From: Haliclona indistincta
Lineage: Eukaryota > Porifera > Demospongiae > Haplosclerida > Chalinidae
Reading direction: 5' to 3'
Assembly: GCA_964017065.1 (NCBI GenBank)
Contig: OZ024785.1
Location: 12,541,086-12,605,085, forward strand
DNA length: 64,000 nt
Under the pieces are notes generated by a model. That model was not told where the DNA came from. It was given only the letters and a program-made list of their open reading frames with translations, and did not search any database. Of the stretch, positions 32,761 to 44,182 are shown in pieces. Position numbers and translations under genes: made by a program. Position 1 is the first letter of the stretch. The number at the start of each line of letters is the position of its first letter.

Positions 32761-33751
32761 AAGAATAATTATAGAAATGTAACAAAGATGACTATTGTCA
32801 CTTTTTATACTGTAATACAGTTCAACGAACTTGTTGTGTTAGAATGTATGTTACAAGCACTCTCTTTTATCATCTTCTCTGTTTGTACTCAGCACTTTAC
32901 AATACATAGTATAAATACATAAAGATTGTGACGTGTATAGCTTAGTTGTTTATATGCATGATGCGTTGTTTCATGATTATGGACTGAGCTCCTCCTCCCC
33001 TGAATGCTTTCCTCTGATAGTGGGTGCCAGAAGAGGACGAAATAGTCGTGCTGCGCTACTGTGAAAGAATCATGCATCGGCTAGCAGGGTCTTTCAGTGC
33101 ATTACAGGTCACGACACTGGTACTATAAAGTGACAGAGTTATCAGTGTGAAACATTTTAAAAGCACTGTAGCTCTATACCTTGCACAATATCAAGTATAA
33201 CATGAGGATGACAAAAGAAGCACTGTGGTGCATTACATGTAGCTGCCTCATAGAGATATTCAATATGACCCTGCATACATGCTCAGAGAAATATATTGTC
33301 ACTTCAGAGTAATAAGCAATCATAGTAACGTCCTGGATCACCATTCACAAAGAATAATGCATCTGAGATGCATGCAATCATACCAGTTATAAGACCGCCT
33401 GAGTTGCAAAACGGTCTATAATGGTAACACATCACGATTGCCTCGGTAGCATGCATCCTGTATCAGTAGTGGCTATACAAGACTTTATGCAGACTCTCAG
33501 TCAATAGCATACAAGCCAGTACGACAGGTACCGAGTCAATCATGTTTTACCATTCTGTGTTACCTCCTTGTTGGTGGGCATTTCTTGACTGCTACCTACA
33601 TTCTTTTCATTTCGTTAAAAATCTTTTTAATTTTCCAGGAGTACAAGTTAAAAGCACACATAAAGAAAGACCATCAACAACATAAAAAAAACTTACACAA
33701 ACAACTAAGCTTACTATTCAAACACACTACTGACAATTTGACATAATATGG
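32761..33751. other. Convergent 3' spacer, unit 2
   Basis: No gene seen. It lacks the ~150-base block present at 8222-8370 and 55590-55740. It has its own ~75-base insertion near 33343-33418 ('gaccgcctgagttgcaaaac') not found in units 1 and 3. Confidence 0.6.
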
Positions 33752-35500
33752 TTATGATGCAGTCAGTCCTGATAGGATTGCTCTGCGCTCTTGCATGTAC
33801 TCCTCCTCCTGGTCTAACCACTTGTCATAAGTGTCCTCAATCATCCCCTGCACATTAACTATCTCGTCTCGTTGACGGTAGTTGTAACGTCTGGACACAC
33901 ATGAGAACAGCACCAGAGACACCAGGATCAGAAACGCCTTCACTCCCTCGAAAATTAGCCAAGAGGTCTTTTCGATAAGAAGAGTGTCTACCAAACCTAC
34001 TGGTAGGTACCTGATGCTAAAGGTGGCATACCACAGACCAATGAGCAGTCCCTGGGTAGTGCGAGGAGCCTGGGCACAGATGAACTCAAACACTGTCATG
34101 GAGACAAGCAGAGAAGAGAGACCATTGAGGAGCTGAGGAATGATGAACCACAGGTAGGTGTTGTCGACTGGGTTGTCTGTTGATTTACACGTGGTGTAAT
34201 TGAATACATGTTCTGATCGAATTTTATAGCAGGCATCATCAGGGCTATAGTGATAAGATGGACCATTTATAACACAGGATACAAAGTTGTGTTCTGACCA
34301 GTACTTGCTGTCATGGTTGATCACTACTATTATGTACAAGACAACTTGTACTAGTGAGAGGTACAGACCAATCCACATTTTAGTGAGCATTCGAACTTTC
34401 TTGATGTAGCGACTACATTTGTTGATGATCAGTCGATATAGTGGAATACCAACCACTACAACAAGAGTGCTGATGTTAAGTGGATTGAGCACAATTAGTA
34501 GCAGTACTGGTAGTGAAGGACAGCTAGTCCTCTGGAGCTGATCCGGAGCAGAGTAGCCATCTCCAGCTAGATGGTATCCAAACAGACACAGGAGAAGAGG
34601 CAGGATGCGTAGGAATGTCTTAGTGTCCTCCACCTCCTCATTGGTAAATGGTCCTCCATATTTGTTCTTACCCAGGTCTATACGGCGTGGAATATCCTCC
34701 TCCCAGTAGGTGAAGGCACTACGATGCTGAGGGACCTTGTGATTCCAAGAATACTTGAGCACTTTGTAGATATTCTTGAATGGGTTGAGACCTGCTCTCA
34801 TAATGTACAAGTGACTCTTTGATTTATAAAGGAGCACTAAACTGCTTATAGCAGCTAGACAAACTGTGGCTGCAGCTGAGATAAGCAATATATTTTTTAT
34901 GAAGTGTTTAAATAAGTTTGAATTCACACTAGCTTTTAATGTTTCTGAGCCAATTGTAAGATTTGTTGCTATGAATTGCACTGCATTGTGAGTCCAGTAG
35001 TACCAGTGGATGAAGGCAATCAGTTTTGGTGTAGGAGTCTCTAGTAGTTGATCCAGTCCAAATTGAATGGCATTAGCTTCAAACAGTCCAATACCAGTGA
35101 TGATCACTACTATTAGTGGTATTGCAAGAATTGTCAGTGAAGTGTTTATAATACTCTTGCTGTCCGCACTAAACAGTGCTCTATTTTCTAATGCTTCAGT
35201 GAGACTGCAAAGAGTAGCTATAAGTATTAGTAGCACTGTGATAGAGGTTCCAACTATCAGCAATATGAAAGAACATCTGAGAATTCGATACCTGGTGAGA
35301 CAGACATCAGCTATGTAGCCAAGGAGAGGGTAGCTGAGAAACAATACACCCAGAATAATGATGGTGACAAATTTTTTGGTGGATCGTTCGTGTTGTTCCA
35401 AATGAATGGTTCTTGCTAGGTTCGATAGTTGAATAGTGATAGAGCAAATGATGACTACCACATGGCCGGGTAGGAAAGTACGACGAGCTGGCTGAGTCAT
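33752..35500 (-). CDS. POT/PTR2 (SLC15-like) transporter, type II (unit 2)
   Basis: Intact, 582 residues, tail-to-tail with the beta-helix gene. It is distinguished from other type II copies by 'IRYLPVGLVD' (Leu to Pro in a late membrane segment), 'EDTYDKW' in the tail (His to Tyr), 'LNPLNISTLVVVV', and 'LLETPTPKL' shared with POT 56482. Its loop has 'VINGPSYHYSPDDACYKIR' with the NYT sequon kept. The start context is CATTGCCATGACTC, one base different from the family. The Pro substitution could disturb packing (inference). Confidence 0.93.
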   Translation of the reverse strand: MTQPARRTFLPGHVVVIICSITIQLSNLARTIHLEQHERSTKKFVTIIILGVLFLSYPLLGYIADVCLTRYRILRCSFILLIVGTSITVLLILIATLCSLTEALENRALFSADSKSIINTSLTILAIPLIVVIITGIGLFEANAIQFGLDQLLETPTPKLIAFIHWYYWTHNAVQFIATNLTIGSETLKASVNSNLFKHFIKNILLISAAATVCLAAISSLVLLYKSKSHLYIMRAGLNPFKNIYKVLKYSWNHKVPQHRSAFTYWEEDIPRRIDLGKNKYGGPFTNEEVEDTKTFLRILPLLLCLFGYHLAGDGYSAPDQLQRTSCPSLPVLLLIVLNPLNISTLVVVVGIPLYRLIINKCSRYIKKVRMLTKMWIGLYLSLVQVVLYIIVVINHDSKYWSEHNFVSCVINGPSYHYSPDDACYKIRSEHVFNYTTCKSTDNPVDNTYLWFIIPQLLNGLSSLLVSMTVFEFICAQAPRTTQGLLIGLWYATFSIRYLPVGLVDTLLIEKTSWLIFEGVKAFLILVSLVLFSCVSRRYNYRQRDEIVNVQGMIEDTYDKWLDQEEEYMQERRAILSGLTAS

Positions 35501-36474
35501 GGCAATGGTTTACGCAATAGTTTTCTCAAACCGGTGTTTTTGTATACTTAATGCTTTCAAAGTTATCTTTGTATAATCGATGTGGATGTAACAGTTTTGA
35601 TAATCAACCGGCACTTAATCCGCTAGACAGTGTTGTGTGCATAAAGAAGATAAAACTTTATTGAATTACTATGAGTAACATAGATTGTTACATTAGAGGC
35701 TTATGTTACCATTGGTTTAGTAACTTAATACAAGCCTCCATTTGTGTACGGACTAGTCGTGTGCATTGGATGCAACTATTGCAGTGCACGTTATAACTTA
35801 CCTTATTAGGCAAAGTAAAAGTAACTATGAGTTCTTGGTATTTTATTTTTTTATTAGATTACTTTCTAAGTTTTCTTTCTAGACCACTTTTAGTGTCCTA
35901 CTCGGATAATAAAATTGCAAAGTGATCATTTATAATGTTTGAAACTAAATGTACATTCCAAATACAGAGATTGGATTCAGAATTTTCTCACAAAAATTTG
36001 GTTGCTTTGTAGAGACCTGTGTTTCCTGACTAGTATCTACTTGCAGACTGAGTACTTACGGAGGGATTGAAACAGTTTCGTTTGAAAATTCGAGCTACAG
36101 ACGATGTGGTGAAGCTTTGTATGCGCATGGTGTGCTGGACATTGACGCACTCTCCGTTTATCGACAATAACTTACAATTCAAGAATGGTAACCTAACAAG
36201 ACTGTTTCAATCGCTCAAGGACATTGCTGGCTTGAAATAAGATGCCTTAGCTAACACTACATGTCGCGTTATTTTGTGAGAAAAATTGCTACAGCGTTCC
36301 TGGGATTGTGCGCACCTAGTGCTGTGCAGATTTTGCCAAAAGTCGCTATGTATGTGAAGACACACGTTATGATGCTTCACAGCGAGTTTTGTGCTGCTTG
36401 TTCTTCTCTGTCAGATGTTGCAGCAAAAAATTAATAGTTTTGCTCAATAATATTCATATTATTGGTAACCCGCC
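35501..36474. other. Upstream region of type II POT and decayed exon copy
   Basis: Homologous to 10867-11160 and 12639-13589. At 36072-36250 lies the second copy of the exon remnant seen at 13203-13413, here with a frameshift after 'GVLDIDAL' and a TAA after 'DIAGLK'. Nothing else coding. Confidence 0.4.
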
Positions 36475-36990
36475 ACCTTAACACTTGGCTGACAATGAAT
36501 CACGATCGAGAAATCACAGATTATATATTGCCATTTCGCTAAAAACAAAATTCAAAAGGCACCTGCCATTATGATTGTTCGTGAGTGTCTTTGTCACGGC
36601 ACTGCTCACGTAAAGGTGCTAGGCGCGCTGAAGAAAGAAAGAAAACGAAGATGACGGAACTCGATTTTCACCGTTTTCAGGTTCGTCTCTTTAGTAACAA
36701 TTTCAAGTGCTACTGTGAGTGGGGCAACGCCAGAGAGCAGATCTAAGTGTCTTTCGATGTCATCACCAGGTGAAATATCAGCGTTTGAACGCTAATACAT
36801 TGTATGTAGCCGCCATCTTGTTTTTCCGTTGATCCCTACATACTACCATGTGCCCCTAATATTAGGCGAATAGTACTCCATCAACTAAATTCCATTTGTA
36901 ATAATTATGATGTCGCATCAAACAATACAAATTTACACTACTCTTTAGCAGTTAAACTACCACAATCACTACACTACTGTACTGATCTAG
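36475..36990 (+). repeat. R repeat copy downstream of POT 36991
   Basis: R block from 'acttggctgacaatgaatca' to about 36840. It is shorter than other copies, with internal deletions around 36565 and 36710. It continues into ~150 bases of POT 3' flank also found downstream of POT 62054. Confidence 0.6.
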
Positions 36991-38691
36991 TTATGATGTA
37001 GTCAGTCCTGATAGGATTGCTCTGCGCTCTTGCATGTACTCCTCCTCCTGGTCTAACCACTTGTCATGAGTGTCCTCAATCATCCCCTGCACATTGACTA
37101 TCTCGTCTCGCTGTCGGTAGCGGTAACGTCTGGACACACATGAGAACAGCACCAGAGACACCAGGATCAGAAACACCTTCACTCCCTCGAAAATTAGCCA
37201 ATAGGTCTTTTCAAAAAGAAAAGTATCTACCAAATCTACTAGTAGGTACCTGATGCTAAAGGTGGCATACCACAGACCAATGAGCAGTCCCTGGGTAGTG
37301 CGAGGAGCCTGGGCACAGATGAACTCGAACACTGTCATGGAGACAAGTAGAGAAGAGATACCATTTAGGAGCTGAGGAATGATGAACCACAGGTAGGTGT
37401 TGTCGACTGGGTTGTCTGTTGATTCACATGAGATGTTGTAATAATTAATAATATTATTATTACTAAAGCACATTTTATAGCATAAATCTTCAGGATTATA
37501 ACGAAAGTATTGATTTTTGCTTGAAAGACAAGCTACTGAGCTGTGTTCTGACCAGTACTTGCTGTCATGGTTGATCACTACTATTATGTACAAGACAACT
37601 TGTACTAGTGAGAGGTACAGACCAATCCACATTTTAGTGAGCATTCGGACTTTCTTGATGTAGCGACTACATTTGTTGATGATCAGTCGATACAGTGGAA
37701 TACCAACCACTACAACAAGAGTGCTGATGTGAAGTGGATTGAGCACAATTAGTAGCAGTACTGGTAGTGAAGGACAGCTAGTCCTCTGGAGCTGATTCGG
37801 AGCAGAGTAGCCATCTCCAGCTAGATGGTATCCAAACAGACACAGGAGAAGAGGCAGGATGCGTAGGAATATCTTAGTGTCCTCCACCTCCTCATTGGTA
37901 AATGGTCCTCCATATTTGTTCTTACCCAGGTCTATACGGCGTGGAATATCCTCCTCCCAGTAGGTAAAGGCACTACGATGCTGAGGGACCTTGTGGTTCC
38001 AAGAATACTTGAGCACTTTGTAGATATTCTTGAATGGGTTGAGGCCTGCTCTCAGAATGTATAAGTGACGCTTTGATTTATGAAGAAGCACTAAACTGCT
38101 TACAGGAGCTAGACCAAGTATTGAAAGAATAAGTATTGTTAAATATTTCTTTATTACACCGTGTAAGAGGTATTGTTCAGGTTCAACTACAATTATAAGA
38201 TACGTTACTACCAATTGCACTGCATTGTGAGTCCAGTAGTACCAGTGGATGAAGGCAATCAGTTTTGGTGTAGGAGCCTCTAGTAGTTGATCCAGTCCAA
38301 ATTGAATACAATTAGCTTTAAACAGTCCTACACCAGTGGTGACCAAAACTATTAGTGTTAGTGTTAGGATATAAGTCACTCTTTCTGTTACTGTGACAAA
38401 GTTGTCAATGAATGCCAGTACCAGTCCAATAGTACACCCAATTATTAAAGTTATCAAGGAACATTTGATAGTTCGATACCTGGTGAGACAGACATCAGCT
38501 ATGTAGCCAAGGAGAGGGTAGCTGAGAAACAATAAGCCCAAGACAGATAAGTTTACGATCTTGTGGTATAGGTGTTCGTGTTTCTCTAGTTGAATGTTCC
38601 TTGCTATATCCAATAGTTGAACAGTGATAGAGCAAATGATGACTACCACATGACCTGGTAGAAAGGAATGATGATGTCCTGGCTGAGTCAT
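36991..38691 (-). CDS. POT/PTR2 (SLC15-like) transporter, type III, most divergent copy (unit 2)
   Basis: Predicted 566 residues from the ATG at 38691, which matches the MTQP start of all paralogues; the ORF extends seven codons upstream to another ATG at 38712. The N-terminal third is unlike types I and II ('SITVQLLDIARNIQLEKHEH', 'YHKIVNLSVLG', 'DNFVTVTERVTYILTL'), while the central block and C-terminus match the family closely. The variable loop is long and Asn-rich ('SSKNQYFRYNPEDLCYKMCF', then 'SNNNIINYYN'), apparently from an AAT-repeat expansion at ~37437-37462. Other private changes: 'LVDLVDTF', 'KTYWLIF'. It shows best that core and variable parts have different histories. Confidence 0.92.
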   Translation of the reverse strand: MTQPGHHHSFLPGHVVVIICSITVQLLDIARNIQLEKHEHLYHKIVNLSVLGLLFLSYPLLGYIADVCLTRYRTIKCSLITLIIGCTIGLVLAFIDNFVTVTERVTYILTLTLIVLVTTGVGLFKANCIQFGLDQLLEAPTPKLIAFIHWYYWTHNAVQLVVTYLIIVVEPEQYLLHGVIKKYLTILILSILGLAPVSSLVLLHKSKRHLYILRAGLNPFKNIYKVLKYSWNHKVPQHRSAFTYWEEDIPRRIDLGKNKYGGPFTNEEVEDTKIFLRILPLLLCLFGYHLAGDGYSAPNQLQRTSCPSLPVLLLIVLNPLHISTLVVVVGIPLYRLIINKCSRYIKKVRMLTKMWIGLYLSLVQVVLYIIVVINHDSKYWSEHSSVACLSSKNQYFRYNPEDLCYKMCFSNNNIINYYNISCESTDNPVDNTYLWFIIPQLLNGISSLLVSMTVFEFICAQAPRTTQGLLIGLWYATFSIRYLLVDLVDTFLFEKTYWLIFEGVKVFLILVSLVLFSCVSRRYRYRQRDEIVNVQGMIEDTHDKWLDQEEEYMQERRAILSGLTTS

Positions 38692-39985
38692 GGCACTAGC
38701 TGGTCGTATCAAGTGTATAGTTTAGTTTTAACTATCTTCACTAGTTGGTTTTTCTTAATTAGGAAAACGATAGTAAAAGCTCTTGGAGTTACGCTAGCAA
38801 AAATTGTTATTCTTTTTTAATTATCTTTGATATGCTATAGCTAATGCCTACAGTGTATGTCTATTGTCAATCTTTTTGCCCTATGTTGATCGTTGATATT
38901 CAGCTGAAAACACTAAGAGTATGATTGTAGGATCTCACCACTAACCTGTGTCGTTGATTGCTATAGCAATACACAAGTGTATGTATTACACATTAGTGGG
39001 ACGCATGATTCACTATATTACTCAACAAAGGGCTCATGCTCTATATTGCTTTTTATAATAAAAGTTGCGAAATTCTACTTCAGCAGTTCATCCACTGACA
39101 ATGAACACACACATAAGTAGTGTTGTTGTCACATGTGCTCCTCGTCAAGGTTAATGTTGGGTCCCCAGACTCACATACATGTTCACCACCATTACATTGT
39201 TCTCTTTGTTCTTAAAACAGTCTTGTATAAATTTTAAATTGTTAATCGTTAGTTGTTCACGCATACACTTGATAATCATTATTTTTGACTAAGCTATTCG
39301 AGTGTATGTGTGATCATAACCAACAACTAAAGCAGTTATATCAAAAAAGGATCCGTTGGTCCCTAGAGAACCACCAAGCTGTCTAGCTGCATGCCAAGTC
39401 TAGGTTTGCTACAGATTGTGATTTTCGATTTCTTAGTCGACGAAGCCGCTCTCACTTCGTGCATCTCATAACGCACTGTGGTATTGCGTCTAGCCACCGT
39501 TTAGCAAATGACAAAGTGCTTTCTTTGCTCTGACTGGACAACCAAAGCTTTGTTTAGCCGAACCAAGACACGATACTATGTGTATTTTATAGGCAGCTAT
39601 TTCTGCTCGTGCATGGGTGTGGTATTCCGTAAGCCCCAGATGCTCTGAGAAATTTTGCGAGTGCCAGTTCCACTGGTTGCCTCACTTGGTAGCAAGGAGT
39701 ATCACCTCAAACCCGACTTGCTCAGTTATACCATCTGTGCAGCTGCCGGGATATTGCACTGTGATGAAGCCATACACAATATCACTTGTGTCACAAGTAT
39801 GTAGTCCACTTTCACTTTTAACTTGTCTTTTTTGGAGATATTCACAAGAAAGATACTTTTCATTTTACTACCCTTCTGGATAGGAGGATGTGTTGTCATT
39901 GGTGGAAAGGTTCCTCCCGTTCTTTGCGGATTCTTGCTCTTCGTTGCACTGTTTTAGAGTGATTTAGCTGCTTGGTCACATCGTA
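38692..39985. other. Upstream of POT 36991 and unassigned intergenic sequence
   Basis: 39066-39168 matches the first 120 bases of the window. The rest, including a short ORF at 39617-39883, has no recognisable gene. Confidence 0.45.
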
Positions 39986-40339
39986 TCACCCTTCTATTAA
40001 ACAGTCTGTTATATCTTTCTTAATCAAACCCTGTTTCTTGTGTATAGCCTTCTTGTAAGCAGTAGGAAACACACTTGGTACATAGTCAGGGTTACTAGAA
40101 TCATGGTGGGGCTTACCTACAAAACACAGTCTATTAGCCTTTGTATTTCAAAGTTAAAAATTACCTTCTATAAAGTTTAAGCTGCAGATTCTTAAGTAAC
40201 GTCGAGGTTTCCACTCTGCTCGACGTACAGCATTTTTCCACAGTTCTAGCCTGGCTTGGTTGTGAAATGGAAAGCGGAAAAAACTTACCATACAGCCTCT
40301 TTGCCGAACTAGAGCATCCAAAACGCAGCAATTGTTCAC
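39986..40339 (-). pseudogene. THAP-domain protein remnant, two exons
   Basis: Exon A (40165-40339) and exon B (39986-40116) are joined across a 48-bp intron with donor GAAG|GTAATT and acceptor TTTGTAG. The product (~100 residues) shows 'SFFRFPF', 'LWKNAVRRAEWKP', 'RICSLNF' and, after splicing, 'EGKPHHDSSNPDYVPSVFP', the typical layout of a C2CH THAP DNA-binding domain. The zinc ligands look damaged: the second Cys is absent and the final His is Asn (CSLNF). There is no ATG at the 5' end, and in-frame stops lie just upstream. It ends at TGA 39986-39988 without a downstream domain. THAP domains occur in P-type transposases and host genes, so this is likely a dead fragment. A palindromic TGACGTCA lies upstream at 40478-40485. 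Confidence 0.6.
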
Positions 40340-40559
40340 TATATTCGACCCTTTACAAGACTAACCGATGGAAGTTGGTCAGCACTGAAGAAACACACAT
40401 TTTCCACTGAACGCTGTACCGCGCTGTACAAATCTATCCCTCCAGCCAATTGATGCGTGTCATGCGGCGTCAGAATTCTGACGTCATTTCCACAATTTTG
40501 GGTTGATATTTAGCCGCGAACATTCCATCACACCTTTGCCACGAAACTATCTATGTAGA

Positions 40560-41634
40560 AGAATCTTCTAGATAATTATGCCTTAGTAGGCAGAGCCACA
40601 AGGCATACAGTAATCGTGCATGTCTGTCCATCTGTATGTATTTCTGTCCGCTCTAGTTCTGAAAGACGGCGAAGAATCAGCTGGAGGTAAGTGCAATATC
40701 GACATAACGCGTTAAAGCTCGAACTTGATATTCTTAGATTTTTTAATTAAAGCTTTGTTCGTGAGTTATGGCGTGATTTGCTTACTTTGTTTACCGTTGC
40801 TGGCGATCTGGACTTCTCTGAAGTCGAATGTGTTCATGGTTAACTGGCTAGCAGATTGTAGGTTTGATCTGGACTACAGGATAGCGTGGCGGGTCCGGAT
40901 AAAATTCAGCAAAAACCAAAAGCTGCTACAAGCATGGGTTGTGCACACCCGGGTAATTCGTAGCATACTATTGGCTTCTGTTATTATTCCAGCTTGTATC
41001 AATAGCTTGCATTGTACTTTATGAATCTGTTACAATCATCATCTGCTGATGGAATAGCTGTAGTTGCTGTGTGCTGTCAAAGCATGTCCAGTGTGCAGTA
41101 TGCATGCAATTCTACTGAGGCATCTGCACCTTTGGTGCTTCATTCCTTTGTGTTCTTATTCATTATAGGCCTTGCTTGACACTTCTTGATTATTCTATTT
41201 CTAGAATCTTCTATTTCCTATAAGTACTCTTGTTTTTGTAATGTAAAAGGGAGTTACCAATTCAGTTCCATTTTCACTTAGTTATCGGTTCTGCGTCTAA
41301 TACGACCAACTATCAGTAAATTGTCCGTTATACGGAGGTGTCCGCTATTGGGAGTGTCCGTTATGAAAGGTTCTACTGTACGTGTTTACTGGACGTACTG
41401 TTTCATTGATATACCAAACGTGAACAAAATTAAGCTTGTGACAGACGGACGGAGGACTGACAAACAGACAGCACAGTTACTGTATGCTTCTTGACTCCGC
41501 CCACTAAGGCATAAAACCACAGGAATCTAAAATAAATTTCTACAAAATACAACAATTCTACTGTACTGACTGTAGAACATACTGTAACGTCTATCAATTA
41601 AAGGATCAATGGTTGAGACAATAAATAATTATTT
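40560..41634. repeat. 3'-flank module of type I POT (POT 41635)
   Basis: Near-copy of 289-1340 and 14206-15373, including 'gaacatactgtaacgtctat' just before the stop codon. The conserved short ORF here (40725-41024) runs into different sequence from the other copies. Confidence 0.65.
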
Positions 41635-43362
41635 TTATGATATATTCAGTCCTGATAGGATTGCTCTGCGCTCTTGCATGTACTCCTCCTCCTGGTCTAA
41701 CCACTTGTCATGAGTGTCCTCAATCATCCCCTGCACATTGACTATCTCGTCTCGCTGTCGGTAGCGGTAACGTCTGGACACACATGAGAACAGCACCAGA
41801 GACACCAGGATCAGAAACACCTTCATTCCCTCGAAAATTAGCCAAGAGGTCTTTTCAATAAGAAGAGTGTCTACCAAACCTACTAGTAGGTACCTGATGC
41901 TAAAGGTGGCATACCACAGACCAATGAGCAGTCCCTGGGTAGTGCGAGGAGCCTGGGCACAGATGAACTCAAACACTGTCATGGAGACAAGCAGAGAAGA
42001 GAGACCATTGAGGAGCTGAGGAATGATGAACCACAGGTAGGTGTTGTCGACTGGGTTGTCTGTTGATTCACAAGAGTTATAGTGTCTTACAAATCGCATC
42101 TTTAAGCAAAAAATTCCAGAGCTGTAGCGAAAGTAAGAGCGTGTTTTTAAAAAGCATCCAACTGAGCCTTGTTCTGACCAGTACTTGCTGTCATGGTTGA
42201 TCACTACTATTATGTACAAGACAACTTGTACTAGTGAGAGGTACAGACCAATCCACATTTTAGTGAGCATTCGAACTTTTTTGATGTAGCGACTACATTT
42301 GTTGATGATCAGTCGATACAGTGGAATACCAACCACCACAACAAGAGTGCTGATGTGGAGTGGATTGAGCACAATTAGTAGCAGTACTGGTAGTGAAGGA
42401 CAGCTAGTCCTCTGGAGCTGATCCGGAGCAGAGTAGCCATCTCCAGCTAGATGGTATCCAAACAGACACAGGAGAAGAGGCAGGATGCGTAGGAATGTCT
42501 TAGTGTCCTCCACTTCCTCATTGGTAAATGGTCCTCCATATTTGTTCTTACCCAGGTCTATACGGCGTGGAATATCCTCCTCCCAGTAGGTGAAGGCACT
42601 ACGATGCTGAGGGACCTTGTGGTTCCAAGAATACTTGAGCACTTTGTAGATATTCTTGAATGGGTTGAGACCTGCTCTCAGAATGTATAAGTGACGCTTT
42701 GATTTATGAAGAAGCACTAAACTGCTTATAGCAGCTAGACCAAGTATGGCTTCTAGTGATAGTAAAACATTGTCTCCTATTAATTGTTCTTCATGTTGTG
42801 TGGGTCGTTTTTCTATGACTGTACCACCAATTTTCAGATACACTGATATCAATTGCACTGCATTGTGAGTCCAGTAGTACCAGTGGATGAAGGCAATCAG
42901 TTTTGGTGTAGGAGCCTCTAGTAGTTGATCCAGTCCAAATTGGATGGCATTAGCTTCAAACAGTCCAACACCAGTGATGATGAAAGCTATTATTGGTAGT
43001 GCTAGGATTATTGTTCCATATTTACTGATGTTTTCATCAATCATTGGACTCTTTCCTAACGTCAGACTAGCAATGATAGCGATGAGATACATTAGGAGAA
43101 GAATAGTACATCCAACTATCAGGAATATGAAGGAACATTTGATAGTTCGATACCTGGTGAGACAGACATCAGCTATGTAGCCAAGGAGAGGGTAGCTGAG
43201 AAACAATATGCCCAGAAAAGCAATAATTGTGATTTTGGTGTATGAGCGTTCATATTGTTCCAAATGAATGGTTCTTGGTATGTTCGATAGTTCAAAAATG
43301 ATGGAGAAAATGACGATCATCACATGGCCTGGTAGGAAAGTACGGCGAGCTGGCTGAGTCAT
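41635..43362 (-). CDS. POT/PTR2 (SLC15-like) transporter, chimeric type I copy
   Basis: Intact, 575 residues. The middle ('GGTVIEKRPTQHEE') and the variable loop ('KTRSYFRYSSGIFCLKMRF') are close to POT 26013, but the N-terminal ~135 residues differ. They have 'NIPRTIHLEQYERS' (like type II POT 62054) and a unique segment 'LTLGKSPMIDENISKYGT' where type I copies have 'LIEKRIIDG'. The last residues 'GLNIS' match only POT 1341. This patchwork suggests recombination or gene conversion between paralogues. The neighbouring beta-helix slot is filled by transposons. Confidence 0.93.
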   Translation of the reverse strand: MTQPARRTFLPGHVMIVIFSIIFELSNIPRTIHLEQYERSYTKITIIAFLGILFLSYPLLGYIADVCLTRYRTIKCSFIFLIVGCTILLLMYLIAIIASLTLGKSPMIDENISKYGTIILALPIIAFIITGVGLFEANAIQFGLDQLLEAPTPKLIAFIHWYYWTHNAVQLISVYLKIGGTVIEKRPTQHEEQLIGDNVLLSLEAILGLAAISSLVLLHKSKRHLYILRAGLNPFKNIYKVLKYSWNHKVPQHRSAFTYWEEDIPRRIDLGKNKYGGPFTNEEVEDTKTFLRILPLLLCLFGYHLAGDGYSAPDQLQRTSCPSLPVLLLIVLNPLHISTLVVVVGIPLYRLIINKCSRYIKKVRMLTKMWIGLYLSLVQVVLYIIVVINHDSKYWSEQGSVGCFLKTRSYFRYSSGIFCLKMRFVRHYNSCESTDNPVDNTYLWFIIPQLLNGLSSLLVSMTVFEFICAQAPRTTQGLLIGLWYATFSIRYLLVGLVDTLLIEKTSWLIFEGMKVFLILVSLVLFSCVSRRYRYRQRDEIVNVQGMIEDTHDKWLDQEEEYMQERRAILSGLNIS

Positions 43363-44182
43363 GGCACTGTGTTGTAGGTGATATTTGAGGTATGATTTTT
43401 GTGTCTGAATCCTAAACCTGAAAGTTAGCCATACTGCTTATTCACCTGTTCTTTAGTTGCTTTAACTCCTTTAAACACTTTCTTTTTGCTGAAATACTTT
43501 CTATCATCTAGCTGTGTTGAGTTACACTGCTAATATTATGGAACAGTAATGCTGAATTTTCATCAAGGTTCATTAAACACCGCTATTTGATTGGTATTTG
43601 AGAGCACAACAGCATAGTCGAAGCTCATGAGTTCATTATGTAGAGTTTATACAAGCAATTCAAATGCATTGCTTAAGTACTCACTGGCACACTAGTGCAC
43701 GAAATTAACATAACAGTCAAGACATTAGTATAAGCTGTTGCCTCATTCACCAAGTAGTACTTGTATATATTTAAATACGTTAATGTTTCTGACCAATCAG
43801 ATTGCAAGGTGATGTATTTCACTTATGCACCTTTCTTTCACCTCCCAGTGATAGCGTCACACACAGCATCGACTGAATGAGCAAGATGGAATATACACTG
43901 TATGCTGTTCATGTACCCGGACAGGCTCTTTATTCTTCTGCAGCAAGTGTTTTCATACTCAACAAAAAAAACATGCTTTTTATGTACATACAACCTTAAC
44001 CCTTCAGCAGCTTTATTTTCTGTCATGATCAACGTAGAATCAATACACCTCCACTTGGTATCATAGTGGATTTACTACACACTTTTACCACAATACATAA
44101 AGTGTATCTTGCGAGCTGGTCGTGTTACATTCATGAGTGTGCTGTTTCTACAATAGTATTTTGATAGAATACACTACGTATA
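43363..44182. other. Upstream of POT 41635, unassigned
   Basis: No gene seen. 'ttctgaccaatcagattgc' near 43788 is the reverse of the transposon-end-like motif at 12300, 48575 and 58990. Confidence 0.45.

Noticed and set aside
38692..38712. Upstream ATG adding seven residues to POT 36991
   Set aside because: All paralogues start at the ATG before ACTCAGCC; the extra codons are in otherwise non-coding leader. Left as an alternative.
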